Shown: positions 43,945 to 54,300 of the stretch, in pieces
Layout of the letters: each line of letters starts with the position of its first letter
Numbering within the stretch: the first letter of the stretch is position 1
From: Afipia sp.
Lineage (GTDB): Bacteria > Pseudomonadota > Alphaproteobacteria > Rhizobiales > Xanthobacteraceae
Assembly (NCBI GenBank): GCA_024508675.1
Contig: JANINQ010000021.1
Span: 310,001-374,000 of the forward strand
Direction: 5' to 3'
Length of the DNA stretch: 64,000 nt
Notes under the pieces: generated by a model
Database searches by the model: none
What the model was told of the DNA's origin: nothing
The model's input: only the letters and a program-made list of their open reading frames with translations
Made by a program: the position numbers and the translations under genes

Positions 43945-45357
43945 ATGGTTCGGCGTGTTTCAGGTTTGGGCGAAAGCTGGCGTTTTCGCGTGTCGAACGC
44001 CGCAATCGGCATAGCCCTGTCCGCAGGATTCTCCACGCTTGCCCGGGCCGATACGCTCAACGAAGCGCTGGTGAAGGCCTACCAGTCAAACCCGCAGATC
44101 AATGCCAGCCGCGCCCAGCAGCGCGCCACCGACGAGAATGTGCCACAGGCACTGGCAGGCTATCGCCCACAGATCATCGGAAGCCTCAGCGCCGGTCTGC
44201 AGCCAGTCCGTAACCTTCTGCCCGACAACACCATCCAGACCAGCACGCTCAAACCCTGGACCATCGGCGTCACCGTTACCCAGAACCTCTTTAACGGCTT
44301 CAAGACCGCGAACAGTGTCCGTGTCGCCGAGTTCCAGGTGCTGTCCGGGCGCGAAGCTCTGCGCAATACCGGTCAGGGCGTACTGCTCGATGCCGTTACC
44401 GCCTATATGAACGTGATTGCCAATCAGGCTCTGGTGGAAACCCAGCGGGGCAACGTCTCATTCCTGCGCGAAACGGTCGGCATCACGAAAAAGCGTCTCG
44501 ATGCGGGCGATGTTACGCCCACCGATACGGCACAAGCGGAAGCCCGTCTCAGCCGTGGCCTCGCCGATCTGAATGCCGCAGAGGTGGCGCTGGAGAACAG
44601 CCGCGCGATTTATGCACAGGTCATCGGCAACCCGCCGGTCAACCTGTCGCCAGCACAGACGGTGGACCGATTCGTGCCGCGCAGCCGGCAGGAAGCAGTC
44701 GATAACTCGATCCGGGACAATCCCGCGGTCATCGCCGCGTCATACGACGTCGATGTCGCCACCACGACCATCAGCGTCGCGGAAAGCAGCCTGCTGCCGC
44801 AGTTGAATGTGCAGGGCAACGTCAATCGTAGCGTCCAGAGCGACACCACGCTCGGTACCACTCGCACGGATCAGGCCTCTGTGGTCGGCGCCCTCACCGT
44901 CCCTATCTATGACGGCGGAACGGCGGCCTCCCAGACCCGGCAGGCCAAGGAAACAGCGGTGCAGAGCCGGCTGGTACTGGAACAGGTTCGAAATCAGGCA
45001 AGGACGGCAGCGATCAGCGCCTGGGTCAGCAGCGAAGGCACCAAGGTCGCGCTGTCGGCTGCCGAAGCCGAAGTGAAATCCGCCAACATTGCCTTGCAGG
45101 GCGTCCGGCGCGAGGCGCAGGCCGGACAGCGTACCACCATCGACGTGCTGAACTCCCAGCAGGACCTCACGGCAGCGCGCTCCCGCCAGATTCTGGCGCA
45201 GCGGGACCGGGTGATCGCGTCCTACACGCTGCTCAGCGCGGTCGGCCGCCTCGACGTCCGTACTCTGGGCCTTAACACGCCGGATTACCTGCCGGACGTT
45301 CACTACCATCAGGTGCGCGACGCATGGCACGGCGTGCGCATTCCGTCGGGACGATAA
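43945..45357 (+). CDS. TolC family outer membrane efflux/secretion channel
   Basis: A protein of 470 residues with a signal peptide (ending STLARA, mature start DTLNEAL) and the TolC duplicated helix/strand pattern. Typical segments are LVKAYQSNPQINASRAQQRA, WTIGVTVTQNLFNGFKTANS, TKKRLDAGDVTPTDTAQAEA, LTVPIYDGGTAASQTRQAKE and GQRTTIDVLNSQQDLTAARS. It forms the outer membrane duct for type I secretion or RND efflux. It ends three bases before the stop of a convergent RND pump gene, so the two may work together though they are transcribed apart. Confidence 0.93.
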   Translation: MVRRVSGLGESWRFRVSNAAIGIALSAGFSTLARADTLNEALVKAYQSNPQINASRAQQRATDENVPQALAGYRPQIIGSLSAGLQPVRNLLPDNTIQTSTLKPWTIGVTVTQNLFNGFKTANSVRVAEFQVLSGREALRNTGQGVLLDAVTAYMNVIANQALVETQRGNVSFLRETVGITKKRLDAGDVTPTDTAQAEARLSRGLADLNAAEVALENSRAIYAQVIGNPPVNLSPAQTVDRFVPRSRQEAVDNSIRDNPAVIAASYDVDVATTTISVAESSLLPQLNVQGNVNRSVQSDTTLGTTRTDQASVVGALTVPIYDGGTAASQTRQAKETAVQSRLVLEQVRNQARTAAISAWVSSEGTKVALSAAEAEVKSANIALQGVRREAQAGQRTTIDVLNSQQDLTAARSRQILAQRDRVIASYTLLSAVGRLDVRTLGLNTPDYLPDVHYHQVRDAWHGVRIPSGR

Positions 45358-45360
45358 TCC

Positions 45361-48300
45361 TTAGCGGGTCCGGCGCGAGAACATCAGGATAAGCACCGGC
45401 AGCGTGATCAGGATGACCAGTGGCGCCAGCGCCATGCCGGTCACGACCACCACCGCAAGCGGCTTCTGCACCTGAGATCCAATTCCTTCCGACATCGCCG
45501 CCGGCAGCAGGCCGATTCCCGCAACCACGCAGGTCATCAGTACCGGGCGCAATTGAAGCTCGCCGGTTTTGATCACCGCCCTGATGCGGTTATATCCCTC
45601 ATCAATGAGCTGATTGAACTGCGACAGGATGATGATCCCATCCATCACTGCAATGCCCATCAGCGCGATGAAACCGATGGCCGCCGACACACTGAATGGA
45701 ATGCCGCTGAACAGCAGTCCGAGCACGCCGCCGAAGACCGCCATCGGGATCACGCTCATTGCCAGCAGCGTGTCCGCCATCGATCCGAAGTTGAACCACA
45801 GCAGAACGGCAATCAGGGCAAGGCTGATCGGCACCACAATGGACAACCGGCGGATCGCGTCCTGCAGATTGCCGAACTCACCGACCCATTCCATATGCGA
45901 GCCTGCGGGGAGCTGGACCTGTTCCGCCACCTTGTCCTGCGCTTCCTTGATCGCGCTGCCAAGGTCGCGCTCACGCACCGAGAACTTGATGGGTAGGTAG
46001 CGTTCCTGCTGTTCGCGATAGATATAGGCCGCACCGGACACGAGCTTGATCGAAGCCACCTCCGACAGCGGCACCTGCTGGATTCCGTTCGGCCCCTGTG
46101 CGCCGATGCGGAGGTTATGAATGGCTTCCGCGCTCTTGCGGTACTCGGGCGCGAGACGAACGATGATCGGGAAATGGCGATCGCTGCCCGGCTCGTAGAT
46201 ATCTCCGGCGCTGTCGCCGCCGATAGCCACGCGGATCGTTGCATTGATGTCACCGGGCGAGAGGCCGTAGCGGGCGGCACGCGCGCGATCGATGTCGATC
46301 TGGATCGTCGGCTGCCCCAGTGAGGTGAAGACCGACAAGTCGGTGACGCCCTTCACCGTCGACAGCACCGATTTGATCTTGTTGGCGGTCTTGGTCAGTT
46401 CCTCAAGATCATTGCCGTAAAGCTTGATCGAGTTTTCGCCCTTCACGCCAGACACCGCCTCCGCGACGTTGTCCTGCAGGTACTGCGAGAAATTGAACTC
46501 GACGCCGGGGAATTTCTTTTGAAGCTGGGCGAGCAACTCGCCGGTCAAATCATCCTTGTCACGTGACCCCGGCCACTCGTTGATCGGTTTCAGCGGCGCG
46601 AAGAATTCGGCGTTGAACAGGCCCGCAGCATCGGTGCCATCGTCAGGACGGCCATGCTGCGACACGACCGACTCCACTTCCGGCCGCGAACGGATCAGCT
46701 TTCGCATTTCGTTGACGTAAGAGTTTCCCTCTTCCAGCGAGATGGTGGGCGGAAGCGTGGCGCGAATCCAGAGATTGCCCTCTTCCAGCTTCGGAAGAAA
46801 CTCAAGTCCAAGCATCCGCACCGCGACGAAGGTGAAGACCACGAGCGCACCCGCGGCCGTGATCACCATCCGCCGGTTGCGGGTCGCCCAATGCAGCAGA
46901 GGCATGTAGACGCGATGCAGCCACTGCATGATCCGGGTTTCGGTTTCCTGAATATGCGCAGGAAGAATGATCGCGCTGAGCGCCGGTGTGATCGTGAAGG
47001 TCGCGAGCAATCCGCCGGCCAGCGCGTATGCATAGGTCTTCGCCATCGGCCCGAAGATGTGACCTTCGACGCCGCTCAACGTGAACAGCGGCAGGAACGC
47101 CGCGATGATGATCGCAGCCGCGAAGAAGATCGATCGCGAAACGTCCGCCGCCGCGCTGAGAATCGCATGAGCCTTCATGCCCATGATCGTATCCGGCGAG
47201 ATCGCCTGCTCTTCGGAGGCGGACAGTTCGGTGGTCTGCGACAGTCTCCGGAAAATCGCCTCGACCATGATGACCGTGCCATCCACGATCAGCCCGAAGT
47301 CGATGGCGCCGACCGACAGAAGATTCGCGGATTCGCCGCGCAGCACCATGATGATGACTGCAAAGAACAGCGCGAACGGTATCGTCGCGCCCACGATCAC
47401 CGCACTGCGCAGATTGCCAAGGAACAGCCACTGCAGCAGCACGATCAGGAGGATGCCCACCACCATGTTGTGAAGCACGGTGTGGGTCGTGGTGTCGATC
47501 AAGTCCTTGCGGTCGTAGATGCGCTCGATCCGCACGCCGGGCGGCAGGATGTTCGAGTTGTTGATCGATCTGACCAGCTTTTCCACGCGCGCGATGGTCG
47601 GCGAACTCTGCTCGCCCCGGCGCATCAGCACGATGCCCTGAACGATGTCGTCGTCAGCGTTCATGCCTGCGATACCGAGACGCGGCTTCTCGCCCACCGT
47701 GACGGACGCAATGTCGCGCACCAGCACAGGATTGCCGCCGCTCTGCGAGATCATGGTGGTGGCCAGATCGTCGATGGAGCGGATCAGGCCGACGCCGCGA
47801 ACGACCGCAGACTGAGTGCCAATGTTGACGGTGTTACCGCCGACATTGATGTTGGCGTTGCCGACCGCCTGCAGCACCTGCGGCAGCGTCAGGCCGAAGG
47901 CCGTGAGCTTGTTGAAATCGACCTGGAGTTCATAGGTCTTGGTCTTGCCGCCCCAGCTCGTGACGTCGATCACGCCGGGCACGCTGCGGAACCGGCGCTG
48001 CAGCACCCAGTCCTGCAATGTCTTCAGGTCCAGCACGCTGTAATTGGGCGGGCCGACGAGCCGGTAACGGAAAATTTCACCGATCGGGCTCAGCGGCGAA
48101 ATCTGCGGCTGCACATTGCCCGGCAACGGGCTGAGCTGCGACAGGCGATTGAGCACCTGCTGCAGGGCTTCGTCGTAGGTGTAGTCGAACGAGAACTGCA
48201 GTTTGACGTCGGACAGACCATAGAGAGAGATCGTACGAAGCGTTCGCAGGTTTTTCAGGCCCGCCACCTGTGTTTCGATCGGAATGGTGATGTAACGCTC

Positions 48301-48480
48301 GATTTCCTCGGCCGACAGGCCGGGGCTCTGCGTCACGATGTCGACCATCGGCGGCGTGGGGTCCGGATAGGCCTCAATGTTCAACTGCTGGAAGGCAATG
48401 ACGCCGCCCACCATGGTCATGACAAACAGCGCCACCATGAGGAAGCGGCGGTTGACGGCGAGAGCGACAAGGCGATCCAT
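45361..48480 (-). CDS. CusA/CzcA-type heavy-metal efflux RND transporter
   Basis: A protein of 1039 residues with the RND layout of two large periplasmic loops and 12 helices. Helix 4 carries the acidic triad AIDFGLIVDGTVIMVE: Asp394, Asp400 and Glu407. The spacing matches the proton/metal relay residues of CzcA (Asp402, Asp408, Glu415), so this is the HME branch. It should use the proton gradient to expel metal cations (Zn, Co, Cd, Ni or Cu/Ag; not decided). The adaptor gene is immediately upstream on the same strand. The tolC-like gene on the opposite strand converges three bases away and could supply the outer membrane channel. Confidence 0.92.
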   Translation of the reverse strand: MDRLVALAVNRRFLMVALFVMTMVGGVIAFQQLNIEAYPDPTPPMVDIVTQSPGLSAEEIERYITIPIETQVAGLKNLRTLRTISLYGLSDVKLQFSFDYTYDEALQQVLNRLSQLSPLPGNVQPQISPLSPIGEIFRYRLVGPPNYSVLDLKTLQDWVLQRRFRSVPGVIDVTSWGGKTKTYELQVDFNKLTAFGLTLPQVLQAVGNANINVGGNTVNIGTQSAVVRGVGLIRSIDDLATTMISQSGGNPVLVRDIASVTVGEKPRLGIAGMNADDDIVQGIVLMRRGEQSSPTIARVEKLVRSINNSNILPPGVRIERIYDRKDLIDTTTHTVLHNMVVGILLIVLLQWLFLGNLRSAVIVGATIPFALFFAVIIMVLRGESANLLSVGAIDFGLIVDGTVIMVEAIFRRLSQTTELSASEEQAISPDTIMGMKAHAILSAAADVSRSIFFAAAIIIAAFLPLFTLSGVEGHIFGPMAKTYAYALAGGLLATFTITPALSAIILPAHIQETETRIMQWLHRVYMPLLHWATRNRRMVITAAGALVVFTFVAVRMLGLEFLPKLEEGNLWIRATLPPTISLEEGNSYVNEMRKLIRSRPEVESVVSQHGRPDDGTDAAGLFNAEFFAPLKPINEWPGSRDKDDLTGELLAQLQKKFPGVEFNFSQYLQDNVAEAVSGVKGENSIKLYGNDLEELTKTANKIKSVLSTVKGVTDLSVFTSLGQPTIQIDIDRARAARYGLSPGDINATIRVAIGGDSAGDIYEPGSDRHFPIIVRLAPEYRKSAEAIHNLRIGAQGPNGIQQVPLSEVASIKLVSGAAYIYREQQERYLPIKFSVRERDLGSAIKEAQDKVAEQVQLPAGSHMEWVGEFGNLQDAIRRLSIVVPISLALIAVLLWFNFGSMADTLLAMSVIPMAVFGGVLGLLFSGIPFSVSAAIGFIALMGIAVMDGIIILSQFNQLIDEGYNRIRAVIKTGELQLRPVLMTCVVAGIGLLPAAMSEGIGSQVQKPLAVVVVTGMALAPLVILITLPVLILMFSRRTR

Positions 48481-48534
48481 CGAGACCGGTCTTTCAGCGG
48501 GAGCTTGTGACGTCGGGGAAAGACACGGAGCGGA

Positions 48535-49797
48535 CTAGCTGCCGGACGCAGCGCGATCGATGAACAGGCTGCCACGCGTGACGATATTCTCGCCCGGCGA
48601 CAGATTGCTCTTCACCTCGACCAGATCGCCATTGGTCATGCCGATCCCGATCTGGCGCAGTTCGATGGACTTGTCGTCGCGCACGACCCACACCCTCACC
48701 TGATCACCTTCATAGATCAGCGCCTGCTTGGGCACGCCGACTGCGGGACGGTCGCCGGCGGAATAGATGGTCACGTTGGCGAACATCTCCGGCTTCAGCG
48801 CCTCGCCGGGATTGTCGATGGTGGCACGCACCATCAGGCGGCGCGACGTGGGATCGATCGCGGCCGACACATAGTTGATGCGCGCATTGAAGGTGCGTCC
48901 CGGAAACGCGAGTACGCTGAACATGATTTCCTGCCCGACCTCGATGGCAGGCGCTTCGGTCTCGCGCACGAACGCCGTCAGCCACACCGTTGAGAGGTCG
49001 CCGACGACAAAGACGGGATCGCTCGCACCAGCGTTGACGTATTGTCCGGGACCGATCTTGCGCTGAACCACAGTACCGGCAATCGGAGAGAAGATCACCG
49101 TCTCGCGGTTGATGCTGCCCTTCTCCTGAAACGCGGTGATCGCCTCTTCGGTCAGGCCAAGCATGCGCAGGCGATTGCGCGCGGCTTCCAGCGCAGTTTC
49201 GCTGGAGCGCATGTCGTTCTGCGCCGATACCAGCGCCGCCTGCGACTGCTGATAGTCCTTCAGCGGCGCGGCTTTGCCCTCATAGAGATCGCGCGCCCGC
49301 TTGTCCTGGATCTGCGCCAGTTCAAGCTGCGACTTCGCCTTGTTCAGAGCCGTCGCCGCAGTGATGAAATCGTTCTGGGCCTGCACATTGTCGGCGGCTT
49401 CGATCACGAATAGCGACTGGCCTTGGGTGACCTTGTCCCCCGGACGGGCAAGCAACTTGGTCACGCGTCCGGCGTATGGGGAGAACACAGGCGTGGAGCG
49501 GTCCTCATCGACCGCGATCTTGCCTTCGGTGACGTGCTCGGCGCGGAAGGCGCGCTCCGCCACCGGCTGCACGGTCAGACTGGCCCATTCCGCCGCTGTC
49601 GGCGTGTAGCGCAGCAGGCCCTTCCGCGACTGGCTGGAGATGTCCGAATGATCCTTCGGCGTGGAGCCGACCCCCGTCAGGCCGACGGCTGCCGCACCGG
49701 CAATTACAACAAGACCAGCAACCACAGCCATTTGCCGCCGGGACATGGCGCGGGCCCGGGCAATCAAGGCAGTCAATCCGGTTGTCTTTTCAGCCAT
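48535..49797 (-). CDS. RND efflux periplasmic adaptor (CzcB/CusB-like)
   Basis: A protein of 420 residues. The N-terminal membrane anchor is about residues 24-42, then come the lipoyl/barrel-sandwich halves (VFSPYAGRVTKLLARPGDKV and VIFSPIAGTVVQRKIGPGQY) around an alpha-helical hairpin (ALNKAKSQLELAQIQDKRAR). A beta-barrel and membrane-proximal domain follow (LIYEGDQVRVWVVRDDKSIE). It links the RND pump to the outer membrane channel. It ends 54 bp before the pump gene on the same strand. No histidine-rich N-terminal metal-binding stretch of the CzcB type is seen. Confidence 0.9.
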   Translation of the reverse strand: MAEKTTGLTALIARARAMSRRQMAVVAGLVVIAGAAAVGLTGVGSTPKDHSDISSQSRKGLLRYTPTAAEWASLTVQPVAERAFRAEHVTEGKIAVDEDRSTPVFSPYAGRVTKLLARPGDKVTQGQSLFVIEAADNVQAQNDFITAATALNKAKSQLELAQIQDKRARDLYEGKAAPLKDYQQSQAALVSAQNDMRSSETALEAARNRLRMLGLTEEAITAFQEKGSINRETVIFSPIAGTVVQRKIGPGQYVNAGASDPVFVVGDLSTVWLTAFVRETEAPAIEVGQEIMFSVLAFPGRTFNARINYVSAAIDPTSRRLMVRATIDNPGEALKPEMFANVTIYSAGDRPAVGVPKQALIYEGDQVRVWVVRDDKSIELRQIGIGMTNGDLVEVKSNLSPGENIVTRGSLFIDRAASGS

Positions 49798-49910
49798 TTG
49801 ATTATCGATGATTCCTGCGACGGGCTGACGCGGTCTCGTGAGCTAATAGGACCACTTGCCCGCTCAGGACAATCAAAAAAGGGCGTGATGGATATTATTT
49901 TCAGTTAACG

Positions 49911-51308
49911 TCAGGACCGCAGCGGCCACAACGGTGCGCTGGCCCCAAGCGGGATCGCCGGGCGCTCCCAGAGGGCCGGGGTCGCCGACATGACAGCGGC
50001 ATGACGGACACCTTGCAGCGCACCAAATCCGGAAGGATTTTGCTCTGTGAAGGGCAAAACCTGATCTCTTGTCAGGTCGGCTGCAGCAAGCCCTATCTCA
50101 AGCCGGCCGAGGTTCCACAGCCAGTGGGCCGTCTGCGCCAGCGACACCCGCACATGCCAGCTTCCGCCCTCGCGGGCCTGCCGCAATCGCGCCATCATCG
50201 CGCCGAAAGCCATCAGGTATCCGGTCGCATGATCCAAAATCTGCAGCGGAAGTTCTTTCGGGCCATCGCCTCCGGCAGCCCTGCCCTCGGCCGCGTTGAA
50301 GCCGGTCGAGGTCTGGACAAGGGAATCGAAGCCACGGCGGCCCGCCCATGGACCCGCCTGGCCGTAAGCGGAGAGTGACACATACACGATGCCGGGACTG
50401 ATCTGCGCCGCATCTTCCGGCGAGAAGCCGAGCGCGGCGATGGATTGAGGCCGATAGCCCTGGGAGAAGATATCCGCCGACGCCAGCAGGCCGCGCAACG
50501 TGTCTCTGCCCTGCTCCGTCTTGAGATCGGCGGAGGCCGACAGCTTGCCGCGCCCGGTATCGATCACCAGCCATGGAATCGACGGCAGGTGTGGCGAGGA
50601 GATCAGCATCACGTCCGCGCCATGTGCCGCCCATGTGCGCCCTGCAACGGGGCCAGCGATTACGCGCGACAGATCGAGCACACGCAATCCGGCCAGCGGA
50701 CGATTTCCCTTCGGCCATGGACGCGGGGCCGCCTCGCCGATCTTCTCGATCTGGATCAGCGGCAGTTGTTCAAGCGCCTGCGCCTGAGCCGTTGCCATCC
50801 ATTCCTCATGCGAACGCATCATGGAGACGGCGCAGCCTCCTGCATAGGCAGCGGTTTCGAAGTTCTCGCCCTTCCATTGCATCAGGGCGCGCTGAACGTC
50901 ATCGCGCTCCGGCTTGCAAGCCAGCACCTTGCAGACATTGTCACGATGATGCGGGAAATTTGTGTGAAGGCGCACGAAGCGATTATCGCCGGTTCTGTAA
51001 ACACCGGCGATGGCGTCCCATGCGGGCGGCGGCGGCTTGTCATCGACGCGCAGATAACGCTCACTGCGGCACTCGACCACGGCGTGCGTCATATCGACCG
51101 AAATGCCTTGCGGCTGGCCGCTGCGGGCTCTCCATATTTCTGCGGCGGCGAGACCTGCGGTAGCGATCGTGACCTGCGCTGCCGCACCGACACGGAATGT
51201 CGACGGCAACATGGGCTCGCGTCCCGTCAGCGTCACGGTATCAAGAGCGGAAGGCTCGCCTCCGCCGAGCACCCACAGGTCTGTCAGAATGTCTTGAGGA
51301 ATTTTCAT
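49911..51308 (-). CDS. CaiB/BaiF family CoA-transferase with permuted lobe order
   Basis: A protein of 465 residues. The hallmark N-terminal CaiB segment, LAGLRVLDLSRVIAGPVAGR, appears only at about residue 206. It is followed by the large-lobe features SQGYRPQSIAALGFSP, VYVSLSAYGQAGPW, RRGFDSLVQTSTG and LQILDHATGYL. The 200 residues before it resemble the second half of a CaiB protein: a GLAAAEIWRARSGQPQGISV helix, then a C-lobe-like part ending with HEEWMATAQAQAL. So the two halves are in reversed order. Family III transferases move CoA between acids, and the substrate is unknown. The CoA-transferase, adaptor and RND genes share a strand but are separated by over 100 bp. Confidence 0.78.
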   Translation of the reverse strand: MKIPQDILTDLWVLGGGEPSALDTVTLTGREPMLPSTFRVGAAAQVTIATAGLAAAEIWRARSGQPQGISVDMTHAVVECRSERYLRVDDKPPPPAWDAIAGVYRTGDNRFVRLHTNFPHHRDNVCKVLACKPERDDVQRALMQWKGENFETAAYAGGCAVSMMRSHEEWMATAQAQALEQLPLIQIEKIGEAAPRPWPKGNRPLAGLRVLDLSRVIAGPVAGRTWAAHGADVMLISSPHLPSIPWLVIDTGRGKLSASADLKTEQGRDTLRGLLASADIFSQGYRPQSIAALGFSPEDAAQISPGIVYVSLSAYGQAGPWAGRRGFDSLVQTSTGFNAAEGRAAGGDGPKELPLQILDHATGYLMAFGAMMARLRQAREGGSWHVRVSLAQTAHWLWNLGRLEIGLAAADLTRDQVLPFTEQNPSGFGALQGVRHAAVMSATPALWERPAIPLGASAPLWPLRS

Positions 51309-51373
51309 GGCAGCGCTCCGTCAGCGAGGCCATTGGGCTGGGCTCATCCGGCAAAGACAATACACAAATCGTA

Positions 51374-54300
51374 TCAGTGGAAATCCCGTGAGCGCGGCAG
51401 TATCCGGACGTTTCGCGGATGGCGCATCTTGTGCGGCGGGGCGCCATTTTGGGCCGGCAATTCATCTGCAAGCGGCTCGATGACATTAGCGCCATCCGGC
51501 ACGGCATGCTTTCGCCCGAGCGCATCGTTGGCCAGATTCATCAGATCGGACGAACGGTCGACCAGACGCTCGGCCACCAGATGCACGACTTCATCAGGGC
51601 TGCTCTGAATCGTCCCTTCCACCTCGATCAACCGTGCACCCATTACCTCCTTGCGGAACTTTTCCATCACCTTTGGCCACACCACGATGTTGGCAATGCC
51701 GGTTTCGTCCTCCAGCGTCATGAAGACCACGCCTTTGGAACTGCCGGGCCGCTGTCGCACCAGCACGACACCCGCACAGCGCACGCGCCGCTTGTCATTG
51801 GCATGGGACACACCTTCACATGCAACGATCCCCTCGCCTGTAAACGCCGCCCGCAGAAATTCCATCGGATGTCCTTTCAGCGACAGCCGGACGGTCTGAT
51901 AATCCGCCACCACCTGTTCCGGCAGCGGCATGAGCGGCAGCGGCTGCGCGGCTTCATCCGGCTGCTCCCGCGCCGCGGCGCTTTCGAACAGCGGCAAGGG
52001 AACATCGTCAGGCAGACGGCGCACCGTCCAGAGTGCTTCGCGGCGATCGAGCCCGAGCGAACGGAATGCATCAGCATCTGCCAGCAGGATCAGCGCACGC
52101 TTCGGCAATCCCGTCTCACGGGCGAAATCCTCCAGCGATGCGAAGGGCTTTCGCTTGCGTGCAGCGACGATGCGCTGGTCCCAGTAATCCTCACGGAGCT
52201 TTTTTCTGACTCTTAACTCCGGCGGCTTGCTCTCATCCAACCTCTCTTCATCCGGATCGTAAATTTCGAAACCATCGATCTGACGGAAGCCAAGACGGAC
52301 CGCGCAATGACCGCGAGTGCCGGACTTTTCTTCGAGCGTGTTCTGCCCAAAACTGCGAGACACATCGATCTCGCGAACATCGACGCCATTCTTGCGCGCG
52401 TCACCGACGATCTGGGCCGGCGCATAGAATCCCATGGGCTGCGAATTCAAAAGACCGCAGCAGAACACATCGGGGTGATAGTGCTTGATCCATGACGACA
52501 CATAGACAAGCTGTGCAAATGCGGAGGCATGACTTTCGGGAAAGCCGTAGCTGCCGAAACCCTTGATCTGATCGAAGCAGCTTTGCGCGAATGCCGGATC
52601 GTATCCGCGCGCGATCATGCGATCGACCATACGCCGTTCGAATTTCGGCATGGTGCCGACATTGCGAAAAGTCGCCATGGCACGCCGCAACCCATTGGCT
52701 TCTTCGGAGGTAAATTCCGCTGCGGCCATGGCGATCCGCATGGCCTGCTCCTGAAACAGCGGCACGCCAAGCGTCTTCCGCAAAACGTCCTTCAGTTCAT
52801 TTTTGTTGCCGCCTTTCGGATACGGATATTCGATTTCCTCAGGCGCCATCTTCCTGCGCTTCAGATAGGGATGGACCATGTTGCCCTGGATCGGCCCCGG
52901 CCGGACGATGGCGACCTCGATCACGAGATCGTAGAAAGTGCGCGGTTTCAGGCGCGGCAGCATGTTCATCTGCGCACGGCTCTCGACCTGAAATACGCCG
53001 AGGGATTCGCCACGGCAGAGCATATCGAACACCGGACCGCTGTCCTTGTTCTCCGCCTTGATGTCAGCCAGTTCGTAGCGCCTGCCCTTGTGATCATCGA
53101 TCAGATCGAAACATTTGCGGATGCAGGTCAGCATGCCGAGCGCCAGCACATCGACCTTCATCATCTTCAGCGTATCGATGTCGTCCTTATCCCATTCGAT
53201 GAAGGTGCGGTCGTCCATCGCGGCGTTGCTGATCGGCACGTAAGTATCGAGACTGTCCTGCGTCAGCACATAGCCGCCGACATGCTGCGACAGATGACGC
53301 GGAAACTCAATCAGTTCGGTGGCGAGTTCGACGGCGCGGCGGATCATCCCGTTTTGCGGATCGAATCCCGCCTGCCTGATCTGCATGTCGCTGACGGTAT
53401 CGCCCCAGCTTCCCCACACCGTATCTGCCAGCGCGGCAGTGACGTCCTCGGTCAGACCGAGCGCCTTGCCGACATCGCGGATGGCGCTGCGCGGACGATA
53501 ATGAATGACGGTCGCGACAATCGCCGCGCGGTGACGGCCATAGCGGCGATAGACATATTGCATTACCTCCTCGCGCCGCGAATGCTCGAAATCGACATCG
53601 ATGTCGGGAGGCTCGAGCCGTTCTTCAGAGATAAATCGCTCGAACAGCACATCGGTTTCAGCGGGATTCACCGAGGTGATGCCGAGCATGTAGCAGACGG
53701 CGGAGTTCGCGGCCGATCCGCGCCCCTGACAGAGGATGCTCTGACTACGGGCATAGCGGACGATGTCATGTACCGTCAGGAAGTAATGCGCGTATCCAAG
53801 TTTCTCGATGAGGCAGAGTTCCTTGTTGATGGTCGCTTGTAATTTGTCGTCGATCCCGCCGGGAAAGTAATTCCGAATTCCTGCATTAGTGAGATCCGTC
53901 AGATGCTCCTGCGCCGTCTTGCCCGGCGGCACGGGCTCGTCTGGATACTGATACTTCAATTGATCGAGCGTGAAGGTGATGCGATCCGCGAACCGCATCG
54001 TTTCCTCGACTGCTTCCGGCAGATCGCGAAACAGCCGCGCCATTTCATAGCCGGGTTTCATGTGCCGCTCGGCATTGGCCTGCAGCTTCTTGCCGACACT
54101 ATGGATGGTGACCTTCTCAAGAATGCAGGTCAGCACATCCTGCAGCGGGCGACGCTCGGGAGCGTGATAGAGCACCTCGTTGGTGGCGAGCAGCGGCACG
54201 CGCGCCGTCGCAGCGACCCGATACAGCCGCGACAGACGCCGCGCATCATCGCCGCGATACAGCAGGCTTGCCGCAAGCCACACACCATCAGCCTGGCTGC

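Noticed and set aside
46654-48510. A 618-residue open frame on the plus strand inside the RND pump gene
   Set aside because: It is a histidine/arginine/aspartate-rich shadow of the real gene on the minus strand, with no recognisable domain. GC-rich genomes produce such frames routinely.
52529-53842. A 437-residue open frame on the plus strand inside dnaE2
   Set aside because: Its composition (His, Arg, Asp, Gln) is that of an antisense shadow; dnaE2 on the minus strand has clear catalytic motifs.
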